This document shows positions 1-4,998 of a stretch of 30,721 bases of DNA, in pieces (the stretch's first letter is position 1; every line of letters begins with the position of its first letter). Origin of the DNA: a virus; the IMG/VR virus record IMGVR_UViG_3300044655_000748, positions 1-30,721 of that record, one strand, 5' to 3'. The notes below the pieces were generated by a model that searched no databases, was not told the DNA's origin, and was given only the letters and a program-made list of their open reading frames with translations. Position numbers and translations under genes: made by a program.

Positions 1-475
1 AAGACTCAAAGCAAACACGGTCAACATTTGAATTGACAATGTCAAAATAGTCGTACTCAAATTTTTTATAAAATTCTTTAAATACTTTCGGATGGGTTTC
101 CTTAGTCAACTGATCACTTACTTTTATAACCCCTTTTATTCCTTTACCACTTGGAGATATAAATAAAAGTAAAAAGTGAGGGTTGGACTTAAGCAGCTCC
201 AGTTGTTCATACATTACCTCGGTACTTGGGTACTTGTCAAAGTCGACGACCATAAGTCCCGAATGCTTTTGCAGTGAGTTTGAGTTTCGCTCGGTAAACG
301 TACCCGCAAAAATAATACAGGGCAAATTGTTTTTGAGCTTGTCGTTGCCGTTTCTGATTTGTTCGACAAGTTCTTTTGATGTTCCCTTTTGAATTCTCTT
401 GACAATCTTATCAAGTGGAACGTGAAAGGGTACGTCTTTGGACTTATATAAGTCCTTGAAAACTGATACTATCAT
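1..475 (-). CDS. Primase-helicase N-terminal fragment (second allele, cut by the window edge)
   Basis: An ATG at 475 opens a frame that runs off the left edge after 158 codons. It encodes the first fifth of the primase-helicase found complete at 28328-30658. Compared with that copy I see five residue changes: S66N, V85T, H89Y, E122Q and D126E. All other nucleotide differences are silent. The conserved VVDFD motif (about residues 76-80) and the SPSGKG motif (107-112) of BT4734/VirE-like primase N-termini are intact. The fragment is incomplete only because the sequence ends, so it should not be called a pseudogene. The terminator-like hairpin at 489-538 sits directly upstream. Confidence 0.9.
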   Translation of the reverse strand, partial: MIVSVFKDLYKSKDVPFHVPLDKIVKRIQKGTSKELVEQIRNGNDKLKNNLPCIIFAGTFTERNSNSLQKHSGLMVVDFDKYPSTEVMYEQLELLKSNPHFLLLFISPSGKGIKGVIKVSDQLTKETHPKVFKEFYKKFEYDYFDIVNSNVDRVCFES

Positions 476-488
476 TTGATTTTGTTTT

Positions 489-538
489 AAAAAATAAGGC
501 CCGATTACCAGCGGTGGTAGTCGCGTGGTAATCAGACC
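489..538 (-). promoter_or_regulatory. Terminator-like leader hairpin upstream of primase (left copy)
   Basis: On the minus strand the arms 526-538 and 498-510 pair over 13 bp (11 Watson-Crick and two G-T pairs), with a 15-base loop that can form further GCG/CGC pairs. The tract TTATTTTTT follows immediately. This has the form of an intrinsic terminator, yet it lies only about 13 bases before the primase start codon at 475. It could end transcripts coming from the SSB side, or act as an attenuator in the primase leader. The whole element is identical in the right copy. Confidence 0.7.
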
Positions 539-577
539 TATAAATAAGTTATTTAATGGCTACCACTCCATTGGGTA

Positions 578-611
578 CAAATATAAAACAAAAAAATTTA
601 CAATCCGCAAC
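578..611 (-). promoter_or_regulatory. Candidate Bacteroidota-type promoter for the primase operon
   Basis: On the minus strand TATATTTG (578-585) fits the -7 consensus TAnnTTTG. GTTG (608-611) lies 22 bases upstream as a -33 element, near the upper end of the usual spacing. A transcript would begin near 570 and carry a leader of about 95 bases that includes the hairpin at 489-538. The -33 match is only partial. Confidence 0.45.
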
Positions 612-624
612 ACATGCAACACAT
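607..624. repeat. Tandem 9-bp repeat in the primase upstream region
   Basis: The unit GCAACACAT occurs twice head to tail. It overlaps the putative -33 element of the primase promoter. It could be a protein-binding site or chance. The rest of 539-711 contains no gene that I can support. Confidence 0.5.
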
Positions 625-711
625 TTTTTTGCAAAAAGTAGACCCCCCTATCAATTTTATTTTTTTATTCTCTAAGGGGTATATAGGAAAGGGTTAAAAT
701 GTGTACTTTGA

Positions 712-744
712 GAATAAAAAAAGCGATCCGAAGACCGCTTTCTC
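712..744 (-). terminator. Intrinsic terminator after the SSB-like gene
   Basis: On the minus strand AAAGCGGTC (741-733) pairs with GATCGCTTT (728-720) over 9 bp, including one G-T pair. The loop is TTCG, an especially stable tetraloop, and a run of seven T follows (722-716). It lies about 20 bases after the SSB stop and should end the accessory operon. Confidence 0.9.
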
Positions 745-765
745 AACTATTTAACCAAATCAAAA

Positions 766-1440
766 TCAAAAATCAAAATCGTCTGTGTCGACCTCAACTT
801 CAATCTCGGCTATAACTGGCTCCGATTTCGTGAGGTAACTTTTTAAATAAGCCTCCAAAGTGTTAAACGCTTCGTCGGCAAGATCGGCTTCGGCTCCATC
901 AAGTGAGCAAAGGTATCCGAACTTTGGCGTTGTGTATTTAACGCTTCCTTTTTTAGCCTCGTCAAAGCCAACCACGCTAACCCACTCGTCAACGAGTCGG
1001 CTTTTACTCTTTGCGGTAAAATCGCCCCACGTTTGACAGGCTGCACCTTTGAGTTGAATGTTTGCAATCTCGCCACCCTCAAGCATTATATAAATACTTT
1101 TAACGTAGTGACCTCCTGCGGCCTTTGCCTTCTCTTTGATGTCTTTGTAAAGACCTCGAGCGATTTCGTTGCCTTTAAACGGCTTAACAATCATTTCATC
1201 CTTTGAGATATATTTAACCTCATTAGAATAAATACCGCTCTCGGTTGCGTCGTTCCAACCTTTTACGGTGTGCAGTTCGTCAAGAACTAAGAATTTAAAC
1301 GGAAGCTCAACGCTCACGTTTGTCTTTGTCTCTTTGTCGTAGTAAGCAAACGTTTTCTCGTTGCTTTTCCACTCGAAAAATTTTGTTGCTGGGTTTGTTG
1401 TTGGCTGCGAGAATGCAGCGCGTCTGTTTGAAGTAATCAT
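766..1440 (-). CDS. Probable phage single-stranded DNA-binding protein
   Basis: This 224-residue protein ends in an acidic, phenylalanine-terminated tail (DTDDFDF, residues 218-224), like the protein-docking tip of SSB proteins. The body is mixed alpha/beta with several aromatic and lysine-rich stretches, compatible with an OB-fold core, but I cannot confirm the fold by eye. Similar proteins in Bacteroidota phages are annotated as SSB. Its likely role is to coat single-stranded DNA during replication by the primase-helicase and recruit partners through the tail. It is the last gene of the accessory operon and is followed by a strong terminator at 712-744. The ATG at 1440 follows an AT-rich leader without Shine-Dalgarno. 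Confidence 0.72.
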   Translation of the reverse strand: MITSNRRAAFSQPTTNPATKFFEWKSNEKTFAYYDKETKTNVSVELPFKFLVLDELHTVKGWNDATESGIYSNEVKYISKDEMIVKPFKGNEIARGLYKDIKEKAKAAGGHYVKSIYIMLEGGEIANIQLKGAACQTWGDFTAKSKSRLVDEWVSVVGFDEAKKGSVKYTTPKFGYLCSLDGAEADLADEAFNTLEAYLKSYLTKSEPVIAEIEVEVDTDDFDF

Positions 1441-1506
1441 AATATTATTGTTTTTTGTGGCACGAAATGAAGCAGCTCGAGCCTTGCTGCGGTTATTATG
1501 ATAGTG

Positions 1507-1638
1507 CTAAATTACTGATTTATATTTATCTGACAAAATTTTTCTATATAAATCGTTCACTCGTTCCGAATTTACTCCACGATTGTAGTAAAATCGCATT
1601 ACTCGTTTGATTCTCGTTAAAGGTGTGATATTAGCCAT
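1507..1638 (-). CDS. Small basic protein of unknown function (43 aa)
   Basis: The frame runs from ATG at 1638 to TAG at 1507-1509 and begins MANITPLTRIKRV. It is rich in Arg, Lys and Tyr, and I do not recognise it. It overlaps the end of the preceding small membrane-protein ORF by 22 bases. That fits the tight overlaps in this operon and fills most of the otherwise empty stretch before the SSB gene. The remaining 1441-1506 holds a short GCAGC/GCTGC inverted repeat in the SSB leader. The call rests on position and composition only. Confidence 0.45.
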   Translation of the reverse strand: MANITPLTRIKRVMRFYYNRGVNSERVNDLYRKILSDKYKSVI

Positions 1639-1727
1639 GCTATTGCGGTTATAATTAATAATAATGCAGCCGCCTCAATTGCAGCTCGCGTCACAAAGAT
1701 CAACTCTTTTTTGTTTTGTGGTTTCAT
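1617..1727 (-). CDS. Small single-pass membrane protein (36 aa)
   Basis: The frame starts with ATG at 1727 and ends with TAA at 1617. A charged N-terminus (MKPQNKKE) is followed by a continuous hydrophobic segment (about residues 15-35, including ALLLIITAIAWLI) that would span the inner membrane. It overlaps the 3' end of the DnaA-like gene by 53 bases in another frame, which weakens the call. The clear membrane segment and the neighbouring chain of overlapping small ORFs support it. The function is unknown. Confidence 0.45.
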   Translation of the reverse strand: MKPQNKKELIFVTRAAIEAAALLLIITAIAWLISHL

Positions 1728-2100
1728 AATTGTCGATTAAATTTATTATTTGTTGCATTAGTTCCTCGTCGTTTATTGGATTTACTCTTTTAAGCATCAT
1801 AAAATAAGGCGAGTACTGATTAATTAACTGAAGTCTTAACTCCTCCAGGTCGGGCCTTCTAAATCTTACATCGGAGGCGTACAATTTAACGTTATACAAT
1901 ACCGTTGCGTGATCATAGGGCCTATATTCTCGAATAATGTCCCGAATGTCAACTACCTTGTACTTTAAATCTATTCGTAAAATGTAGCAAAATAACGCTC
2001 GTACATCAACGACTGGCAGCGTGCGCCCATTCTCGAACACGTCGATATTTGTGGCGTGTTCGATGTTGGCTGCTATCTCTTTGGCCCTACGAAAGCTCAT
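1675..2100 (-). CDS. DnaA domain IV-like DNA-binding protein
   Basis: This 141-residue protein (from ATG at 2100) carries DHATVLYN at residues 63-70. That closely matches the DnaA signature (DHTTVLHA type) in the helix-turn-helix domain that binds DnaA boxes. The preceding helices (RTLPVVDVRALFCYILR and VVDIRDIIREYR) fit the rest of domain IV. No AAA+ ATPase motifs are present, so this is the DNA-binding module alone. It may mark the phage origin or compete with host DnaA. I chose 2100 because a longer frame from 2148 would overlap the upstream gene by 62 bases and adds a hydrophobic stretch that is not DnaA-like. I saw no full DnaA box (TTATNCACA) in the window. Confidence 0.7.
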   Translation of the reverse strand: MSFRRAKEIAANIEHATNIDVFENGRTLPVVDVRALFCYILRIDLKYKVVDIRDIIREYRPYDHATVLYNVKLYASDVRFRRPDLEELRLQLINQYSPYFMMLKRVNPINDEELMQQIINLIDNYETTKQKRVDLCDASCN

Positions 2101-2296
2101 ATAAATCGCTATAACGGTATGAATTTGTAAAGCCACCCCAGTCAACAACTACTGGAAGCTCAAACGTTCTGCGTTTGTCCTTTGACTCGTTGCCTATTTC
2201 GACAACCGTTCCGTACTTGTCGCGTGGGTTGTGTCGGTCTTCCAGTGCTGCGAAAATACTTGTCTCTCTTAATCTTACTTTTTGTCCTACTTCCAT
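2087..2296 (-). CDS. Small protein, possibly SH3/KOW-like (69 aa)
   Basis: The ATG is at 2296 and the 3' end overlaps the DnaA-like gene by 14 bases. The sequence (start MEVGQKVRLRE, then KYGTVVEIG, then VVVDWGGFTNSYRYSDLYEL) suggests a small beta-barrel of the SH3 or KOW kind, with a 'G-V-V-E' strand and a conserved-looking 'DWGG' turn. That is inferred from pattern only. I cannot assign a function. Confidence 0.65.
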   Translation of the reverse strand: MEVGQKVRLRETSIFAALEDRHNPRDKYGTVVEIGNESKDKRRTFELPVVVDWGGFTNSYRYSDLYELS

Positions 2297-2300
2297 AATC

Positions 2301-2522
2301 TTATTTGTTTTTAAATTGTTCTATAATATCTAAGCATTGAGCATACGCTCTTTTTGAAAATCCAGTTATATGCTCGTTGTCGTGCAATTCTTTGATTTGA
2401 TTATAAATTTGTTCTTGTTGCCATTTAGCACCATTTATAAAATCTTCAATAGCAAATTCATTTTGACTTACAAACTGTGAATTATATTTTTCAGCAGCTT
2501 CTTCAAGTGTTTCTTGTATCAT
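2301..2522 (-). CDS. Conserved small phage protein of unknown function (73 aa)
   Basis: An acidic, helical protein starting MIQETLEEAAEKY, with FINGAKWQQEQIYNQIKEL in the middle. Many Bacteroidota phage and prophage genomes carry short proteins with a 'GAKWQ' core and an N-terminal 'TLEEAAEKY', always of unknown function. It lies 4 bases after the next upstream gene at 2525, and 4 bases separate it from the one below. Its bases are visibly more AT-rich than the neighbouring genes, so it may be a recent arrival. Confidence 0.75.
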   Translation of the reverse strand: MIQETLEEAAEKYNSQFVSQNEFAIEDFINGAKWQQEQIYNQIKELHDNEHITGFSKRAYAQCLDIIEQFKNK

Positions 2523-2524
2523 AA

Positions 2525-2974
2525 TTAAAATTTTAATGTTATACTTGATTTGCGAGGCGTTACCGATACTTGAGGCACCTCGTTACCATACGCGTCGAAA
2601 ATTGTTTGAGTTTGTTTAAGAGCCAATTTAAGCAGCTCCTCGCGCTCTTTAAGGTCTGCCTTAAGATTTTGATATATTGGATCGTCTCCAAAGTTTATCG
2701 TCTCCCCTCCGTTTACTGGTGTGAACTCAACGCCGTAGCAGGTCATTTTTTCCTCGGGCAAGTGCTTACGCATTTCCGCGTCGGCTGAATTGACCACCTC
2801 TTTAAGTCGGCAAATGTTTGCCATAAACATGTGTTTGTCCACGTTGCCCTCGTTGATAACGTTGTCAACCATTCGTTTTCCTGTAAGGATTGCGTCTTTT
2901 TTTGTAAACGATGGCTCGTACATCGTGATAAGTTCCTCTGAATTCTCAAGGAATAGTTTTGCGGTTGCTCCCAT
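2525..2974 (-). CDS. Conserved hypothetical phage protein (149 aa)
   Basis: A soluble protein with an N-terminal helical part and a charged helix from about residue 98 to 120 (PIYQNLKADLKEREELLKL). It ends in a basic beta-like tail, VTPRKSSITLKF. I have the impression of a conserved Bacteroidota phage family with this 'PRKSS-I-L-F' ending, often close to replication genes, but the function is not known to me. It sits in a run of co-directional genes with gaps of only 2-4 bases. Confidence 0.75.
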   Translation of the reverse strand: MGATAKLFLENSEELITMYEPSFTKKDAILTGKRMVDNVINEGNVDKHMFMANICRLKEVVNSADAEMRKHLPEEKMTCYGVEFTPVNGGETINFGDDPIYQNLKADLKEREELLKLALKQTQTIFDAYGNEVPQVSVTPRKSSITLKF

Positions 2975-2976
2975 TT

Positions 2977-3480
2977 TTAGTTAAGTTTAATATTAAACTT
3001 GTCAATCGATATATACTTTCGTACAATGTCTGCCGTTTGTTGTTGGTTTTCTTTTTTTGCAGCAGCATCAGCAGCAGCAGCATAAGCAGCAGCAGCAGCA
3101 TCAGCAGCAGCATAAGCAGCATAAGCAGCAGCATCATCAGGATAAGCAGCATAAGCAGCAGCATAAGCAGCAGCATAAGCAGCAGCAGCATCAGCAGCAG
3201 CAGCATCTAATTCGTCTTTAGTAATCTCACTTAATCCGAACGCTATTGCAGCATCTACAGCCTTAATACTTCGTTCGTCTTTCATTAGGTGTCTAACTGT
3301 ATTAGCGCAATGGCCTTTCGCTAAAGTCAGCAATTGCAAATCGTCAGGATTTGTTTTTCTGAATAACCAAAGCAACCAATCGCCACGATGGCAAGTGTTG
3401 TAAACTTCTTCCCAGCTCTTATCGGCTGCCCATTCTCTTGCTTCTTCGCAAGCGTTTAATTTTTTTAATAAATCTTTCAT
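2977..3480 (-). CDS. Ala/Tyr/Asp-rich repeat protein, phage family of unknown function
   Basis: This 167-residue protein has a structured N-terminus (residues 1-90) containing NACEEAREWA and RGDWLLWL. A long low-complexity stretch (about 92-141) made almost only of Ala, Tyr and Asp follows, then a short basic C-terminus. I know this layout (Cys-x-x-Ala, GDW-x-LWL, then an Ala-rich helix) as a widespread phage/prophage family, sometimes labelled 'putative immunity protein'. That label is weak, and no activity follows from it. The repeat is encoded by near-identical codons, so its length may vary between strains. Confidence 0.75.
   Translation of the reverse strand: MKDLLKKLNACEEAREWAADKSWEEVYNTCHRGDWLLWLFRKTNPDDLQLLTLAKGHCANTVRHLMKDERSIKAVDAAIAFGLSEITKDELDAAAADAAAAYAAAYAAAYAAYPDDAAAYAAYAAADAAAAAYAAAADAAAKKENQQQTADIVRKYISIDKFNIKLN
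3059..3207. repeat. Trinucleotide-type coding repeat (GCA-rich)
   Basis: On the plus strand this is a run of GCA units interspersed with GCAT and AGCATC words. It encodes the Ala/Tyr/Asp stretch of the minus-strand gene. It creates long artificial open frames of Met/Leu and of Ser/Ile on the two strands, which are shadows. The repeat is prone to slippage and recombination. Confidence 0.9.
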
Positions 3481-3484
3481 AGTT

Positions 3485-3610
3485 TTAATTTAATTTTAAG
3501 TATGCGTTAGTCATTTTTTTGTGATCGGAATAATAAACCGACTTAACGGTTTTTTTCATCCACTTGTCAAACTTTTTAGCCTCTTTGAGGTTTATTTTTT
3601 TCTCATCCAT
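3485..3610 (-). CDS. Small basic protein (41 aa)
   Basis: The frame runs from ATG at 3610 to TAA at 3485 and begins MDEKKINLKEAKKFDKWMKK. It is lysine-rich and probably helical. Its start lies inside the last codons of the upstream RHH-like gene (19-base overlap), which suggests translational coupling. Its stop is 4 bases before the start of the Ala-rich gene. I do not recognise it. Confidence 0.55.
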   Translation of the reverse strand: MDEKKINLKEAKKFDKWMKKTVKSVYYSDHKKMTNAYLKLN

Positions 3611-3741
3611 TTTAAAATAATTTTATCGATTGATTGTTTTACCTCGTTCTCCGAGTCTATTGGTATTAATTTGTGAAGTATTTTTGTTTGTGTGCCTTCT
3701 ACAAATTTAGTTTTACGGCCTGCGCCTCGTTCGTTTCTCAT
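3592..3741 (-). CDS. Small ribbon-helix-helix-like protein (49 aa)
   Basis: It begins MRNERGAGRKTKFVEGTQTK and continues into a beta-like strand and two short helices ending KIILKWMRKK. 'GAGRKTKF-EGTQTKIL' followed by a strand and an Ile/Leu-patterned helix is typical of small ribbon-helix-helix DNA-binding proteins of Bacteroidota phages, so a regulatory role is plausible. The ATG at 3739-3741 overlaps the upstream gene's TGA (ATGA overlap), a strong sign of real coupled genes. The assignment to the fold is inferred from pattern. Confidence 0.6.
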   Translation of the reverse strand: MRNERGAGRKTKFVEGTQTKILHKLIPIDSENEVKQSIDKIILKWMRKK

Positions 3742-3911
3742 CGTTTGTGTCTAAATGGTAATTCCTCAACGCGCCAAACGCGCTTGCAAACTATTGAGGA
3801 TTGATTAAAAATAAGTATTGCCTCAGCGATGCTGCTGGCTTCGATGTCCATGTCGTAATCAAAACATTCATCGTAGTGCTCGGTGTAGTAATATAGTCTA
3901 TAAGTTCTCAT
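3738..3911 (-). CDS. Small protein of unknown function (57 aa)
   Basis: The frame runs from ATG at 3911 to TGA at 3738-3740. It begins MRTYRLYYYTEHYDE, with a middle part DMDIEASSIAEAILIF and a basic end. The layout (strand, acidic turn, helix, strand) looks like a small compact alpha/beta domain that handles residues through 'A-S-S-I-A-E-A'. Its start overlaps the upstream gene by 14 bases and its stop overlaps the next start as ATGA. I do not recognise the family. Confidence 0.6.
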   Translation of the reverse strand: MRTYRLYYYTEHYDECFDYDMDIEASSIAEAILIFNQSSIVCKRVWRVEELPFRHKR

Positions 3912-4113
3912 ACATTCGGGCCAATCTTAGGCCGATATTAAAGTTAGCAATCATTCGTTGTTTGTTCCAGTCTTGCACATCCAAACCAAATAAACGCTCG
4001 TTACGTTCAATTCGACTTTTGTGGTCATTAAAGCGGCGGTCGCTTTCTTTGAACGCCTCAAGTATTTTAATAGCGCGTTCGTGTTTTTTAATTTCAAGTT
4101 CTAAGTTTTCCAT
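3898..4113 (-). CDS. Coiled-coil small protein (71 aa)
   Basis: A highly charged, helical protein (start MENLELEIKKHERAIKILEAF) with heptad-like hydrophobic spacing over its first half. It ends in a second helix (MIANFNIGLRLARMYENL). No motif identifies a function. The ATG at 4111-4113 overlaps the TAA of the upstream 30-residue ORF as TAATG. The gene belongs to the chain of coupled small genes 4205-3485. Confidence 0.7.
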   Translation of the reverse strand: MENLELEIKKHERAIKILEAFKESDRRFNDHKSRIERNERLFGLDVQDWNKQRMIANFNIGLRLARMYENL

Positions 4114-4205
4114 TATGATCTAAAGATTAGTTGACCGATAAAATAGGCGGCCATAATTAAACAAAAAATGTACTGCGGTTTGCGATGTTGTAAAAAGTAT
4201 TTCAT
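4113..4205 (-). CDS. Very small membrane protein (30 aa)
   Basis: The frame begins MKYFLQHRKPQYIF and continues into a hydrophobic segment (CLIMAAYFIGQLIF). It therefore has a positively charged N-terminus and one membrane span. Its TAA overlaps the next gene's ATG by one base (TAATG). Length alone would not support it. The overlap and the membrane segment do. The function is unknown. Confidence 0.5.
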   Translation of the reverse strand: MKYFLQHRKPQYIFCLIMAAYFIGQLIFRS

Positions 4206-4220
4206 AGTTTTAATTATTTA

Positions 4221-4430
4221 TTATTTTAACCAATTTTTACAATCTTTTAATGACTTAGCAAAAAAAGCTCTATTAATTTCGTCAGTTCCTAAACCGAAAA
4301 CAACTTGCCAAGCTTTTGATAAACAATTATCGTTTGGTTGATATATAATATTACCCTCGATAAATTTTCCTGTCCAAGTATCTAAACCTTTAAATTCGTA
4401 GTTTCCGTTTGATAATTTAGTGTAAGTCAT
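4221..4430 (-). CDS. Small protein of unknown function, first gene of the accessory operon (69 aa)
   Basis: It begins MTYTKLSNGNYEFKGLDTWTG, a beta-rich N-terminus, and ends in a helix (INRAFFAKSLKDCKNWLK). It is AT-rich relative to the virion genes. The ATG at 4430 follows an A-rich leader about 30 bases downstream of the clearest promoter in the window (4466-4496), so it is probably the first gene of the transcript running to 766. I cannot name a family. Confidence 0.65.
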   Translation of the reverse strand: MTYTKLSNGNYEFKGLDTWTGKFIEGNIIYQPNDNCLSKAWQVVFGLGTDEINRAFFAKSLKDCKNWLK

Positions 4431-4465
4431 AATGTTTGTGTTTTTATTTGTTGTTATTTCTTCAG

Positions 4466-4496
4466 CAAATATATAACAAGAAATTAATTAAACAAC
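4466..4496 (-). promoter_or_regulatory. Bacteroidota-type promoter of the accessory/SSB operon
   Basis: On the minus strand GTTG (4493-4496), 19 bases, then TATATTTG (4466-4473), match the Bacteroidota consensus TTG-N17-23-TAnnTTTG. It lies in the AT-rich 111-base gap between the lysis cassette and the gene starting at 4430, with about 30 bases of leader. The rest of this gap shows no clear terminator for the lysis genes. Confidence 0.75.
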
Positions 4497-4541
4497 AAAA
4501 AATTAAAAAAAGTTTAGTTTTAATGCTTATTTATACAAATT

Positions 4542-4997
4542 CTAAATAAAACGGGAGATAAAAAAGCGGCGGTAAATGTAGAGAATAACCGCAATAATAA
4601 GGATCAACCACAACCAACCGAACGACTCTTTGCGCTCAACGTGTTTTTCGCTTGCTTTGGTCGATTGTGTGGTAGTTTTTTTAGTTTTGCGTGTATTGTG
4701 TACGCTTTGAGATTTTAACGCTTTAAATCGGCTTATTTGCGTTCGTTTCTTAATACGGCCGTTTTTAATTGTAGTCTTTTTGCCTTGACTATCTATAATA
4801 ACAATCGGTTTAAGTGTGTCGACTGGCGTGATTTCAAACTCATCGGTGCAAATTGTGCTACTTGAATCCGTAAAAGTTACAACTTTTGTGGAATCAATTA
4901 CCGATATTTCGCTTTTTGTCTCGGTCTCGGTTGTGCTTTTGTTTATTTTACGCGCCCCGCAGCTCACGAGTAATAGCAATATAAATAAATATCTCAT
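4542..4997 (-). CDS. Candidate unimolecular spanin (lipoprotein plus C-terminal membrane segment)
   Basis: This 151-residue protein starts MRYLFILLLLVSCGARK, a lipoprotein signal with the acylated Cys at residue 13. A hydrophilic, Thr/Ser/Lys-rich periplasmic stretch follows. The C-terminus is a membrane segment (about residues 127-142, WLWLILIIAVILYIY) followed by RRFF. An outer-membrane lipid anchor at one end and an inner-membrane span at the other define u-spanins such as phage T1 gp11, which fuse the two membranes in the last step of lysis. Its place at the end of the lysis cassette, 2 bases after the metallophosphoesterase, fits. No sequence similarity to known spanins is visible, but spanins rarely show any. 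Confidence 0.75.
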   Translation of the reverse strand: MRYLFILLLLVSCGARKINKSTTETETKSEISVIDSTKVVTFTDSSSTICTDEFEITPVDTLKPIVIIDSQGKKTTIKNGRIKKRTQISRFKALKSQSVHNTRKTKKTTTQSTKASEKHVERKESFGWLWLILIIAVILYIYRRFFISRFI

Positions 4998-4998
4998 T

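Larger units (their letters stand above)
1..538. repeat. Left copy of diverged terminal direct repeat
   Basis: This segment aligns without gaps to 30184-30721 (constant offset 30183). I counted 29 substitutions in 538 bases (about 94.6% identity). All 29 lie in the primase coding part (1-475), and 24 of them are at third codon positions. The 63 non-coding bases 476-538 are identical. This pattern is natural allelic divergence under protein-level selection, not sequencing error. The simplest reading is that the window closes a circular or circularly permuted genome of about 30.18 kb and re-enters it on a second strain. Confidence 0.93.

Noticed and set aside
1-475. Left primase fragment as a pseudogene or internal duplication
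   Set aside because: It is truncated only by the window edge. Substitutions are mostly silent, so it is a functional allele.
843-1082. Minus-strand open frame of 79 codons
   Set aside because: It is nested inside the SSB-like gene in another frame, with no overlap signature or motif.
2946-3210. Long open frames on both strands of Met/Leu and Ser/Ile repeats
   Set aside because: They are out-of-frame readings of the GCA-rich repeat inside the 2977-3480 gene.
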